DNA of 64,000 nucleotides, taken from contig NW_002475926.1 of assembly GCF_000189635.1 (NCBI RefSeq), positions 372,001 through 436,000 of the forward strand, in the 5' to 3' direction. Source of the stretch: Tetrahymena thermophila SB210. Lineage: Eukaryota > Ciliophora > Oligohymenophorea > Hymenostomatida > Tetrahymenidae. The stretch's first letter is position 1. Each line of letters begins with the position of its first letter. Shown here one piece after another: positions 36,106 through 49,357 of the stretch. A model generated the notes under the pieces. That model saw only the letters and a list, made by a program, of their open reading frames with translations, ran no database searches and had not been told where the DNA came from. The translations under genes and the position numbers were made by a program.

Positions 36106-39100
36106 TCATTAGTTTTTTGATTGTTTAAATTGGTTTATATAATTTTAAGGCCTTGCTATTCTTTGATTAGAAGGTTTTGATTCTCTTGATTTTATAAGTT
36201 ATTTACATTCATATCTTTAAGTATTAATATCTTCTAATTACCTATTATTTTTATTTGACTTTTTAAACTTTTTTAATGAAATAAATAAATGTTTACTTTG
36301 GGGAATATTTTATTGATTGTTATTTTGTGCTAATATTTATACTTTTAATGCTGCTTATTCTCTTCCCTACGATAAAGGAGGCTATTTTTAATTTTCATTA
36401 AATTTAAAATAATTCTAAAAAAAGAAAGATATTACTTTTTCAAGGTTTTCTTACTTTGTGAAATAATTAGAATTTATAGTATTCCTTTAGCTGCTGTTAT
36501 TTCTTGAACTACCAGTCTCAAAAATCATTCTTTTGATTTTGAAAAAAAAATATTTTATTTTTATAAAATAAAAATAAATATTAATTACCGCTTTTACTTG
36601 AAATCTATCTATTATTACTCTTTTTTCAACTCGCTATTTAATATATTTTCAATTTCAAAGGTTGTCTACAGTTGTTAATTCGCCTAAAATTAATTTTTTG
36701 CTTTTAATTGAAAATTAAAATGAATAATTTACATTCTTTAAAATAGAAAGATCATCTAAGAAAGAAGCAGCTGTTGTATTTTAACCTTAAACGTGCTTAA
36801 TAGTTAGATTCTAGTTTGGTCTTTCATTAGATTAGTGACTTTAGTTACTTTAAGTTTCATTTTCAAATTTGTTATTACGACAAGGCTATAAAAACTTATT
36901 AAACTTAAATGGCTCTAGTTGCTTCACTTAAATATCATAGTTTTGCTCTTCAATTGTACTTGTTTAAAATTCATCTAGATTTTAATTTGAATACCTATCT
37001 TTACAACTTTATTTTTAATTTAAAGTTTGCTTAAGTTAACTTAGTTAATTTTGATTAAATTATTCTCTGTTCTTTTAAAAATCATTTTTTACTGGATTGC
37101 TTTCTTAAGGTTAAAATTAATTATGCTGTTACGCCTTTGTTGTGTTGCTTTCATTTTCTTTTTATTTAATTGTTTTTTCGTCTAAGCAATTTAAATCTTA
37201 TTCAAGCTACTTGAATTTTTTATCACTTTACTTTAAAAAAAGACCTTGAATGTTTTTTTCTTCAGAAGATTTTGTTATTAACTAAAAGCCATTTCTTTGA
37301 GTTTAAAATTACTTTAAGTTGTTTATTCTTAAATCATCTCTCTAAGTATTTTATTTCGTGAAAGAAGAAACCTATTAAGGCTAAGAGTTGTTAGAGTATT
37401 GGATAATTTATGAATTGTTAGATTGCATGTCTTTTATTTTAATTGGATTTTCTATTTCTTTGCATGATTAGTTTGAACCTTAATTTAAACCTCTCGTTAT
37501 AAAATTTTATAAACTTATGATATCTGCAGGTTACTTTTGAGGTAAGATAGAATCGAATATCTTCTTCTTTCTTTCTAATGATTTGCTTCCATTAGAATTT
37601 TACGTGTTATATTAGTTAGTGTTGCTACAATAATTACTCATACTCCTTTTACTAGCTAAGTAAAGCGACATATTAGAATTACTTTGTTGAGTATCATATT
37701 TGGTATTTTGCTATAGTGATATTTAAGGATCATAAACTTAAATAGGATCTATTACTTTTTATGTTATTTACTATTTACTAACATTTCTATCTAATGTTTC
37801 TTGAGTAGAAGAGTTGACACCTATCAATTTTATACCTTGCTGAAGTTACTAGCTTTTTCTAATTTCTTCATTCTAAATCCTAACCTTATCATAATTTTGA
37901 TAAGCTTGCTAAATAATTTAGGGATTTTATTTTAAAGGAAAAGCCTTCTCAGCTGAACTTAATGTATTTAATGTATATGTAGAGCTTTACTGAGTTAACA
38001 GATTATTTTGGTTGGATATTTAGAAGTTAATTTGCTGGCTTTTGTTTGAAGTAGGAGAAATATAGACTTATTATATCAACCCTTGCTTATTATTAATCCC
38101 TTCTATTGGAATATCCTCATACAATTTAAGTCCATTACCATTTTCATTTTCTAACTCAAATTAATTTTGCAAGTTTTAAATCTTTCTACTTACTTTACTT
38201 TATATAGAAGTAGTTGATTGAGAGCTTTTTTATTTTAGCAAACTTACTCCTTATATTTCAAATTCATCTGAGTCTTAAGTTCTACCTCCTAATTGACTAT
38301 TTTTTTGAACTGAATATGACTAAATTTGTTAGTAATAGTTTTTATTTTAATTTTAAGCACATAATATATCTTTAATTGGCAGATTTTGAGAATTATTTAC
38401 AAACAGATTTGGTTTATTATTAAATGCTTTTGTGGTCTATTTTATTGGATAGTTTTGAGATTAATAGACTGGCACTGAAGAAAAGTTGCTGTCATTTTAT
38501 TTGGAAGATATAAATTTTTATAGCTAATTAATAGAATTAGTTGCGTAATTGTAAGAATTTTCATCTGAAACAAATTCTTCATTTTACAAATTTTACTAAT
38601 TCTATTTTGCAAAAGGTGCATGCATGCTTTGCAAAAGAGATTGCATGTAACTTTTTACTTATTTGTCATTATCATTAATACAAACAGCTAGCTTGCGAGT
38701 TTCCATTAAATTTGCTGCAATTTCTTAAGTTTCAATTTAATTAAATTCCTCATTCAATATGTTTTCTTTATTTCTACTAACTGCTTGCATAACTTAAACT
38801 CTCACAGATTGCATTTAATTTATTGGCATTTCTTAATTAATACTAATTTCATTTGCAAAGTCTTCTTCTTTTATTTCATCTATTAAGTTTCCAACATTTA
38901 CAAAATCCTCATCTTCACGAATGCAAACCGAAACTCCTCCATTTAAAAGGCTATTTTATGAAGTAGTTTATCTTTCATTTTCTTAATTTTGATCTTTATC
39001 TCCTTTAAGGTATTAAGCTGGATTTTTTGAATAGTTATTCCTTTTGTTATTTTCAACGCTTTATGACTTATTTCTATAACTGTAGTTTGTAGATGATTAC

Positions 39101-39318
39101 ATTTAAATTTATGTTTTCTCATCTCTATATTATTTATTTTTGTTATCTTGTAATTCTCTTTAAAATTTTGGACATTCTAGCTAACTATTTTACTTAAAGT
39201 TTTACAATAAGTTAATATGTCCTTTTTAGTTTAAATCTGGTCCTAATGAAGTTGTTTTAGATGTTTGGGTTTATTTTTAGAATGCTCCTTGCCCAACCTA
39301 TATTTATCCATCTATCAT
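36106..39318 (-). CDS. Q/N-rich protein of unknown function
   Basis: Minus-strand exons 39318..36733 (862 codons), 36683..36589 and 36529..36106 join in phase to 1034 residues; the two introns are 49 and 59 nt. The N-terminal quarter is the most structured looking: an acidic stretch with VSVCIREDEDFVNVGNLIDE, then a helical region (EEIAANLMETRKLAVCIND is close to the reading). The rest is dominated by Gln, Asn, Ser and Lys, with motifs such as ENILNSELKKEQQQIDFKQK spanning the second exon. No domain, signal peptide or membrane span is recognised. TAA/TAG supply most glutamines. It follows the topoisomerase gene in the same direction, but with a separate promoter gap, so no functional link is implied. 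Confidence 0.78.
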
Positions 39319-40201
39319 TTTTCTCAATTAAGAGTTGGCTGATATTTTGAAAAACTTTTTATTTACAAAAATAACAATAATTAATAAATATGTAGACTTA
39401 TAAAATGTAAAAAAGGTTAGTTACTTAAGTATTATCTGTTCTTAACTTCTCCTGTTAAATAGGTTTTTGAAACATATTTATATTATTAACCAATTATTAG
39501 CTGTTACCTAAATAAAATAGAACCTTTGTATTAATAAAGCTTCAAATGCTTGTCCTATTTAAAGGTTATTAAGGTGTATAAAAAATAAATTTATTATGTT
39601 ATTTCTTAAAACTTTATAATAATTTACTTCTTAAAATCTTAAGCTTGTTTACCCTTCAGCAATTTTGAATTAACTATAAAAACTTTTAACGAATAAATAA
39701 ATAAATCTTATCAAATTTAATTTACATTTTCATAATAATTCAATAATTAATATTGAATAGCAAAAATGAAATTAATACTCTTACACAAAATTGCATAATA
39801 AAGAAATATTTTATGTATAATTCAAGCAATAAATCAAAAGAAATTTTTCAAAATTAATAATCAAAATTTCATTCGTAATAATTTTCAGAAATTTTTAAGA
39901 AAAATAAGAAAGAGTTATTTGAATTGATTTAATAAATTATTTTTTTTAAAAATAAGATTTTATAAAATTTTTATTTTTAAAATTTATTTTTATTTTTATT
40001 TAAATAAATAACTAGAAAATAAAGTGTTAAAATTAAGTATTTTGTTTGAAGTTTAACATATTCTTTAATAATTATTTAAATAATTTAAACTAGATTCCAA
40101 TATTAAAAATTATAAATGTTATTTTAATAATTTTGAAGAGATACAGAAGTAAAAATATATTTTAAACAATAATAGGGAGGATATAATATCTTTCTAAAAT
40201 A
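39319..40201. other. Divergent intergenic region
   Basis: Between the starts of the Q/N-rich gene (-) and the small ORF/PABP-like gene (+). AT-rich with A/T homopolymers; no coding frame seen. Confidence 0.55.
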
Positions 40202-40570
40202 ATGGCAAATATAAAAATAGATATATCTAAAAGAAAATTAGAAATAAAGAGAATATGCTTTTTAAATTATTATTTAGAAGAGTTTTAAAAAGAATATTCA
40301 TATATAAATGATGAAAAGATAAATAGATCTATTGTCTAAATCAATTATCTATCTGGAGATTTGATGAAATAAATGGGATAAAAAACAAAGATATATTAAT
40401 TTGTCAATAAAGATAAAAATAATAGAAAGTTTTTGTATATAACTTAGGAAATAAGAAAAAATTAAAATATTAATCTTTAAAATTAAAAGAAAAAAAAAAC
40501 CTACAATTAAAATAAAAAGCAAAAAGCATTTTAAAATTTCTATCTCAAAAATTCAAACAAATAAAAATGA
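40202..40570 (+). CDS. Small frame overlapping the PABP-like start by ATGA (possible upstream ORF or small gene)
   Basis: ATG at 40202, no TGA until 40568-40570: 122 residues, read with TAA/TAG as Gln. It starts MANIKIDISKRKLEIKRICF and becomes Lys/Asn/Gln-rich at the end. The TGA overlaps the ATG of the following PABP-like gene as ATGA. The first ~85 residues (EYSYINDEKINRSIVQINYL, for example) have coding-like composition; the last third is low complexity. It may be a separate small gene, an upstream ORF on the PABP-like mRNA, or chance in AT-rich leader sequence. No family recognised. Confidence 0.35.
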
Positions 40571-43105
40571 GCTCCTCTGATAATTCCCACTCTAAAAAGC
40601 CTTAAATTTTCATCAATCATGTTGACTTATCCATTACCGAAGAAGATATAAAAAAAGCCTGCGAAAATAAGGATACCAAACCAACCAGCGTAACAATTCG
40701 CAAAAACCATGACTAAAAGAGCAATAATGTTAATATCACTTTTGCTAACGAAAATGAAGGTAAAATATTGCACTAATTAAAACTTTATAATTTTTAGTAT
40801 AGTGAATTACTAACATTATTTATCTCCATGATTTTCCAGCTCTTTTACTTTCACCAAAGCTTTACAAAAGTATTGGAAGTTATTTAAATGATAAAAAGAG
40901 ATTATTTAATAAAATGAGTTTTACTTTTATTAAAAGCATTCATTTAAAAAAGATTACCAATTAAAGCAATTAAGTTAACATGTTTTACTTAGTTAAAAAG
41001 TTTTATGATATGCTTTATGAAATCTATTAGTTTTTTAATCGAAGGAGTGTATAATCAGGATAAATCAATTTACTAATTGATAATGCAAGAAACATAAATT
41101 AAAAATTTTTTTTTTTTAAAAGCTAAAATCCTCAAGGGTAACGATAGCATATTAAAAGTTAATGATATTACTTTGAAATTAGAAGAATATCAAACTATTT
41201 ATCCTCCTAATGTCTTTTTGAAGAATAATTATGGATTTACTGAAGAATAGATCCATGAAGGAATTAAAGCCATAATCAAGAACTACTTCCACTTATCAGT
41301 TAGCAATCATTTAGTTAACATCTACGTGTAAGAAACTGATGATTTGAATCTTTTAATCAACCATGAACATAAAATCTAAGGAAAGGAAGTCCGTTTTGAA
41401 AAGTTCTAAAAAAGCGTTAATAGCAAGTAAAGCAAGTAGAATTAGTTATACATAAAGTTCAGCACCAATTTAGGCACCAAAACTTAGGAAATATAAGTAA
41501 GCAAATATATATTTTTTTTTAAACAAATAAAGAGAAATTTTCTATGAAAAGGAAAAGTAGAAAATAAAAATATTTTATAAATTAGATAAAAAAAGCATTG
41601 CAATTAATTAAAATAAAGATATTAAAAATGCATTTATATTTATTTATAAAAATATTGAGTAAAAAAACTTTTTATAAAAAAGGATTTCATCAAAAACAAG
41701 TTCAATAACGAAGTTACCATTAGTTCCTTCAATTCTCTTGAAAAAAGTGCTAGTTAAAATTAATTAACCTACTTTAGTGTAAACTTTAATGACGAATAGT
41801 AGGCTTAAGAGTATTACAATGAGTTGAAAGAAACATAAACAATTTTAAATCGTAAGAACATTCAATTAATTAATACTTTTTTTAATCAAAAATAGCTACC
41901 CACGTCTTCTAAGAATATCTTAAATCCGCAATTTAATTGAATTGAATATCTTTTTAATTTAATTTTTATTAACTTATTTTTCTTAATTAAATCATTTTTG
42001 AAAAATAACTTTACAAATGTTATTAAAAAGATAAAGTCAGCGTTTCTTGGAAAAGACCAGAAAATAGTGAAGATAGAACTTTGGTTTTAAAGTTTTTAAA
42101 AATGACTGTTTAGGAAGAAGAAGTTAAAAATGTGTTTACTTAATTTGGTCATGTTCAATAATTAGAATTATTTAACGCTGCCTAAATTAAGGATAAGCCA
42201 CTTACAAAAAGTGCTTATCTTTTGATGTCTAGTGAAGATGCTTGCAAACAAATTATGGCAGAAGCTCACAAGGACCCTAAAGTCAAATAGCTCTTCAATC
42301 AAGAAAAACCTTCAATTTCTCCTTAAATCGCTAAGACTGAGCTTATGACCTATAAAAATGCCATACATCCAAATGTAATTTTTTTTCACCACTTTATATT
42401 ATTTTTTTTAATAATTTTGTCTAATTCAAAAAGGTTAACTATAACTAGAATATTTTCGTTCCTCCTTAATTCCCAATCCCTTAAAATTAACCTATGTATC
42501 CTAATAATCCTTACTTCTATATGCAATAACCTTAATTTTACTAAATTCCTTATTACAAGCAACAAACTCCTCATATGAACTAATAAGGAAGACACTTTAA
42601 ATAAAACTATAATTAAAACAATAAAAGACCCAATCACTATCATGGAAACCCTGCAAACTAATAATATCATCATTAAAATTAAGTTTAAAATGGTGGTAAT
42701 AATTACATGAAGAACTAAAACCAATAAGGTTACAGATAGTAATAATATTAACAACAACCTCATCCACAATAATAGCAATAATAACAGTAATAGTAGTAAT
42801 AATAATAAAAATAATATTAAATATAGACCAAAGAATAGTTAGAATAATAATTAAAATAAAACCCTCAAAATTTCGATCAATTTATTAAATAATATACAAA
42901 ATCATATATTGAAGATAAATTAAGATCTGACTAGAAGCTATCTAACTTTATTAAATATGCTTTCCAAATAGCTGAAATGATTACTGACAAAGAAAATTTC
43001 ACCAATGATGAAATCATTGAAACAGTTACAAATGAAAAAGAAATCGTTGATAGAATTAATGAAGCTGTTGAGTTAATTTTAAAAAGTGCTTAAATCAAAC
43101 AATGA
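40567..43105 (+). CDS. Divergent poly(A)-binding protein (four RRMs plus degenerate MLLE)
   Basis: Cytoplasmic-type RNA-binding protein by architecture. Exons 40567..40759, 41123..41496, 41683..41851, 42031..42374 and 42434..43105 agree in phase to give 583 residues. RRM-like units lie at about 13-85 (IFINHVDLSITEEDIKKACE), 92-160 (NVFLKNNYGFTEEQIHEG), 178-247 (LYIKFSTNLGTKTQEI) and 253-330 (TLVLKFLKMTVQEEEVKNVF). A Q/N/P/Y-rich linker follows with a run of about 14 Gln. Residues about 515-583 look like a PABC/MLLE helix bundle: KLSNFIKYAFQIAEMITD and IVDRINEAVELILKSAQ align with the family, but the KITGMLLE signature is missing. RRM aromatic RNP residues are weakly kept, so poly(A) binding is uncertain. 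The donor at 41852 (GTAAG) skips an in-frame TGA. Confidence 0.78.
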
Positions 43106-44866
43106 AAAATGAAACAGCCATAAATAAATTTATTATTTAATTTGTAAAATGTTCACATTTATAACAACATTTAAAATTTCTGAATTAAACAATCAAAATA
43201 TGTGAAATAAAAATTATCTTTTTACCCATTTATTACATTCATATATTTTTAAAACTTTCCATAAAAAGTATTGATTTCATTTTACATTTTTTTCTTATTA
43301 ATTTATTTTTAATTAGTAGATTATTTATTTTTCTTCAAAATACAAAATAAAGCATCATATCTCTAATTTCATACAAAAAATATATATTAAAATCAGAGTT
43401 GGAATGAAGATTTGTGAGGCGAAAAAACTCTTGAAGGGAAAAAGCGAAGTTTATAAATTATATTTTAGATATTTTCTGTTTATTTTTAATTTTAATTTTT
43501 TGTACATTTTAATTAAATTTCATTTAAAAATTATCATTTTAAATAATATTTCACTTTTTTATTGAATATGTAGTATGTATGGATTTAAATTTTAAATAAA
43601 ACAAATTAATTATAAGTTACCTAAGTATTAATAAATTTTTAGCTAAAAAATGGTTGATTTTTAATTAAATTCAATTAATCAAATATAATATAATGGAAAA
43701 AATATACAAGTTAATAATATAAGTTGTGTTTAAATTACTTTTATTTTTTACAAGACCAAAACATATTGATACTATTTTTTCTTTAATATATTTTAAAATA
43801 AAAATTTAATTTTATTTAGCAGCATGAAATAAAAATAAAAAATTTAAATTAATTTTCTAAAATTATTTTTATCTATTTAATATAGTAATAGGATTCTTGA
43901 TTAATTTTAGAATAATTTAAAAATTTTTATTATATACTTCATTGATAAATAAATAAATTCTTAAAGTATATTAATTTAATAGATAAATTGTTTTTATAAA
44001 TTTTAATTGTTTTATTATGATAATTAGATAAACAATTATTTAAAAATAAAAAATATCTAAAAATTAATTTTTAATTATATAATTAATTCTTTTTAAATCA
44101 GATAATACCAAATTATACATTATACTAGGTAGAAGATACGTATAGCAAATAAATGAAGGTAGCTAGATATTTATTTATTTATTAATTTAAAAAAAAATTG
44201 TGCGCAATCAATCAATTAATGAATGATTTGAAAAACAAATATATTGATTAAAGATAAAGATTTTAACGAATGAAATAAATAGGGCGCAAAATAGATATTT
44301 AATTATTATTTGATTAATGATAGAGTATATATTAATTAGAAATGAATTAAATATCAATAGATCTAGATAGATATGCATAAATATCAATGCTTCCATAAAA
44401 TTATTTATTTATTTATGAATGAATGAGTACATATATTATTAATATGTATTTATTTATTATGTAGAGATATGTATACAAATATAAAGGATAGGACAGTCAG
44501 ATAGATAGATAGATCTTAGAATGAAATAAATTAAAAATTTGAAAAATAAAAATAATGATAAATAATAAAAACAAATATTTTGATAAATAAATATATATTT
44601 ACATTATTTTAATTTGCAAATTTTGAAAAAAGAAAAAACTCAAAATTTTTAGGATTTAAAAAATATTAAAAATTGAATGATTTCATTGATAATTACATAA
44701 AAACAGATTTGTATCCAAAAAATTAAATAAATTAATTAAAATAAATAAATAAACTAAAAAGGCAAAAAGTTAAAAAGTATATTTAATATAAAATATACAT
44801 AAAAAAAATCTTTAAAAAAATCAAAAACAAAAAGCACTCAAAATTATACAACCACATAATAAAGCT
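43106..44866. other. Long intergenic region, mostly simple AT-rich sequence
   Basis: About 1.76 kb with no convincing gene. A locally GC-richer patch at 43398-43450 is listed separately. GATA microsatellite at 44500-44514 and several TTATTTATTTA runs. The last ~100 nt, A-rich, precede CCT7. Confidence 0.55.
43404..43565 (+). other. Weak short ORF in a GC-richer patch
   Basis: ATG at 43404 gives MKICEAKKLLKGKSE and then hydrophobic, UTR-like residues to a TGA near 43565 (about 53 residues). Only the first ~45 nt are compositionally different from the surroundings. It could be a gene relic, a short non-coding RNA or chance. Confidence 0.15.
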
Positions 44867-47551
44867 ATGAGTTATCTTTTGGTATTTATTTTTTCTTTTT
44901 ACTTAATTCTTAACAGCAGAAATATTTTACTACAAACCAATGCGCTTACTTTTGTCCAATATTTTGCCTTAGTTAATTTGAAATCCCATAAAATGCTTCT
45001 CCTTGCGCCCATAAACAGCAAATTTTACATGACCTTCAAATAGATTATTATTATTATTACCATTTAATACATTCGATTATAAGATTGTATTAACATATAG
45101 ACTGTTTATGGCACTTATAGTAGCAAATAGTTTAAATATTGAAGCTTATATCATGATGATTTCATATGATTTATTTGCTATTATCTGCACAAATAATGCT
45201 TTGCTTTGATTTTAATTAACACTTTTTAACTTTTATACTATAGCAACCTACCATTTTGCTCTTGAAGGACGGTACTGATACTTCCTAAGGAAAGGCTTAA
45301 ATTGTTTCCAACATTAATGCTGTCTAATCTATTGTAGAAATCGTTAAGACCACTTTAGGTAAATAAATTTAGAATTTTAAAAAACAATTTATACAAAAGC
45401 TTAGCAAATCTCAGCAATATAATCTTATTCAAGCAACTTATGAAAAAGGATATAAAAAAAGCAATTGTTTGCTTAAATTGTTATTGTTATTAAGCAATAT
45501 TCAAATAGGATACTTAAACCTAAATAAAATTTTTTTATTTTAAAGAAATAGAAATGTTATAAAGCAATTTTACTTTAATTTTAAAATGTTTGAATAAAAT
45601 TTGAAAAATAAACGATCAACCCACCAAGCATCGAACAAAATATATCTTCTTCATTGATTATAAACAAAAGCACATAAAATAAAGATTATTAGATTTGTTA
45701 AATTTCATTCGACTCAAATTATATTCTAACCATCATTTTAATTTTTATAGGTCCCCGTGGTATGGATAAATTGATTGAAGGTGGAATGAAGGGAGCCACT
45801 ATTTCCAATGATGGTGCTACTATTTTAAACTTATTAGATATTGTTCACCCTGCTGCTAAGACTCTTGTTGATATTGCTAAGGCTTAAGACGATGAAGTTG
45901 GTGATGGTACCACTTCTGTCTGCCTTTTGGCTGGTGAATTATTGAAGGAATCTAAGTACTTCATCGAAGAAGGTATGCACCCATAAATTATCACTAAGGG
46001 TTACAAGGAAGCCCTCAAGTTAGCTCTTTAATTCTTACACGAAAATGCTCACTCTGTAGCTGATAAGAACGAAACGTAATTATTTATAAAGATATACTGT
46101 TATATAATCTAAATTATTATAATTTTACATTAGTGAAAAGAGAGAAATGCTCATTAAGTGCGCTTAAACCTCTTTAAACTCCAAATTATTAGCTCATTAC
46201 AAGGAATTCTTCTCTGAGTTAGTTGTTTAAGCCGTTGAAACTCTTGAAACTAATCTCCTCGACAAAGACCTTATCGGTATCAAGATGGTCACCGGTGGTT
46301 CAGTCACTGTAAGATTTTATTTTTTAAAATTCAAAATATTCAAAAAGGAAATTATCTAAATATGTGCCCAGCTAGCTAGCTAGCTACCTAAATTATTAAC
46401 ATTTTTTAAAATTTTATTTTCATTAATAAATAGGATTCTTTCTTGGTTAGTGGTGTCGCTTTCAAGAAAACCTTCTCTTATGCAGGTTTTGAACAACAAC
46501 CCAAAAAGTTCAATAACCCTAAGATTTGCTTACTTAACATCGAATTAGAATTAAAGGCTGAAAAGGAAAATGCTGAAATTAGAATTGAAAATCCTGATGA
46601 TTACAAGTCAATTGTTGATGCTGAATGGGAGTTGATTTATGAAAAGTTAAGAAAGATTGTTGAATCTGGTGCTAACATTGTTCTCTCCAAGCTTCCTATT
46701 GGTGATTTGGCCACTCAATACTTCGCTGATCGTAACATTTTCTGTGCTGGTCGTGTTGATGCTGAAGATATGAAGAGAGTCCAAAAATCTACTGGTGCCA
46801 TCGTTCAAACCACTGTCAATGGTTTGACTGAAGATGTCTTAGGTACTTGCAACCAATTCGAAGAAGTTTAAATCGGTGCTGAAAGATATAACCTCTTCAA
46901 GGATTGCCCTCACTCTAAGAGTGCTACCATCATTTTAAGAGGTGGTGCTGAATAATTCATTGCTGAAGCTGAACGTTCTCTTAATGATGCAATCATGATC
47001 GTCAGAAGATGCATGAAGGCCAATAAAATCGTTCCTGGTGGTGGTGCCATCGAATTAGAAATCTCTCGTCTTCTCCGTTTACACTCCAGAAAGACTGAAG
47101 GAAAGATCTAATTAGTTATTAATGCTTTTGCTAAGGCTCTTGAAGTCATTCCCAGAACTATTGCTGATAATGCTGGTCACGACTCCATTCAAGTTCTTAA
47201 TAAACTCCGTCAAAAGCATGCTATTGAAACCGAACAATCTAGAAACTTCGGTGTTGATATTAATGCTGCTGATGGTATTGGCAATAACTACGAAAATTTT
47301 GTTTGGGAACCTATCGTTGTCAGAAAAAATGCTTTGTCTGCTGCCACTGAAGTAAACATTTATTTACAAAGTTCAATCATATTTATTAAATTTATAATTT
47401 TACAAATTAGGCTGCTTGCACTATTTTAAGTATTGATGAAACTGTTAGAAATCCCAAGAGTGAACAACCTAAGGCTCCCCCTGGTGGACTCAGAAGAGGT
47501 GGTCCTCAAGGAATGGCTGGTTTGGCTAAAAATGCTAAGCTCGGAAAGTGA
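44867..47551 (+). CDS. CCT7: T-complex protein 1 subunit eta (CCT7), cytosolic chaperonin
   Basis: Subunit of the CCT/TRiC ring that folds actin and tubulin. Exons 44867..44881, 45244..45358, 45751..46075, 46134..46308, 46434..47351 and 47411..47551 agree in phase to give 562 residues. The first exon is only 15 nt (MSYLL) and is the one uncertain part. Diagnostic stretches are [34 protein letters not shown] (ATP pocket), [58 protein letters not shown] (typical of the eta subunit) and the long CANGLT-type [13 protein letters not shown] segment; the C-terminal domain contains [14 protein letters not shown]. Codons are optimised (CAA, C-ending), as in RPL3, which suggests high expression. Confidence 0.96.
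46371..46387. repeat. GCTA microsatellite in a CCT7 intron
   Basis: GCTAGCTAGCTAGCTA, a self-complementary tetranucleotide run within intron 46309..46433. Confidence 0.85.
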
Positions 47552-49357
47552 GTTTTAAATAATTAAGCAAAGAAACAATAAAATTAAATCAATATTATTC
47601 TTAATTATCATTTATAATGTAATTATAGGTCATTTTTTGTATATTTATTTTTATTAAGTGTTTTAAATAAATTAGAAAAAATGACTAATTCAAAATACTT
47701 TCATAATTAATTAATTAATTAAAATTGGTTCAATTTAATTTTATTATAAGGATTGTTTAATGCCATTTTAATGCAAATAAAGAAAATAATTAAAAAATTT
47801 TAAGAATATTTTGATAATAATCTAAAGAATGTTTGTTAATTTTCAAAATCATAAATAAAAATGTCATTTATTTTGTTCAAAAAATAATAAAATTTACGTT
47901 ATTCTTTCTAAAGTTTTAAAAAATAGCTTAAAAAATATTACTATTAATTAACATATCTCTAAATTAATCATTTTATTTACAATTTATTTTTAGCTTTTAT
48001 TATTTATTATATAATAATTGTAGTAAGTAATATGTCAATCTTATTAATATAAATTTTATTAGAAATAATACACAAATATTTATTTTATGGGATATTTCTT
48101 TCAAATTTATTTTTAACTTTAAAAAATGATTGATCATCTATTAATTTTTTATTTGGTAATGATATTTTAAAAATATAAGGTATTAAATTGATATTTTGGA
48201 TGTTTCTAGTTTTTACATCAATAAATATCCCAAGTATATATTTTGAACCAAATATGTTAAAAAAAATGAGTAATAGTCATAAATATGAAAATCTATGGAT
48301 TATTAATAAAATATGCAAATAAAAAATTAAAAAGTTAATTTTTATTTTACAATTAAAAAAAAAGTTGTGTTAAAAATCTAACTAAATAATATATTTTAAT
48401 CTTACAAAAAAAGAATATTTAGTAAAGGTAAAGATAATTATTTATTTATCATTAAAAATATAATAATTTACACTTTAATTTAAAACCAGTAAATTTTATG
48501 TTATAAATTTATTGTTATGTGTAAGAATTAGACAAGTTAAGTTAATTTTCTATTTGTAGAATTTTTAACAAAATGCATCTATCATACTTTTAAGGATCTC
48601 ATAATTGATAATAAAGATCATAAAATATGCAAATAATAACCATAAAAAAAATAAAATAAATTGATTTTAAGTATTAATAGTATTAGAATTTAATAATTTC
48701 CATTATTTTTTAGTTGTCTTAAATAAAAAATGTTATTTAAAAAATACTAATTATAGAAAAATAACATTCTTATAAATTAAAAAGCAAATAAAATAATGAA
48801 GTAATTTTAAAATTTATTGAATTTTCGTCATAAATTATTTATTGTGAAACTATACTATCAACCAACATGAGAAAATAAATCTGTTATTTATTAATTAATC
48901 AATAAGAGTATGATTCATAATTTTTGTATGTGGAATCAATTAAAAAGTTATTATTTAAAAGAATTGAGTCAACTGATGAGTTATGGGAAATAGATATGTA
49001 TGAAAACATATTTAAATTTCAATTTATTATAAAAAGCTAATTTAAAAATTAAAGTGATAAGGAATAGACTCTGTGTCTTTTAACAAATTAAAAAGTTGAT
49101 TTTACTGGTTTTAAAATAAAAATTTGAAAAAATAAATCAATTTCATTTTTATTAAAAGAAAATTTTTAAAGTTCTTTTATTTAATTTGAGAATCAATATT
49201 TACCATAATTTTTAAATTAATAGTCAGTGGATAAGCTCTAACAATTTTTTAAAAACCCTTTATATAAATTTAAAAAAAGTGATAAGAGAAACAAATAAAT
49301 TAATTAATTATAAAAAACTGATAAAAAGAAAAAAATCAATATATCTCAAAAAAAAAA
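47552..49357. other. Long intergenic region, no gene seen
   Basis: About 1.8 kb of very AT-rich DNA between CCT7 and the first membrane-protein gene. TGA is frequent in all frames on both strands and I find no conserved-looking peptide, RNA gene or repeat array. Confidence 0.6.

Noticed and set aside
42386-42778. Minus-strand frame of 130 codons, Leu/Val-rich
   Set aside because: Antisense to the Q/N-rich linker of the PABP-like gene.
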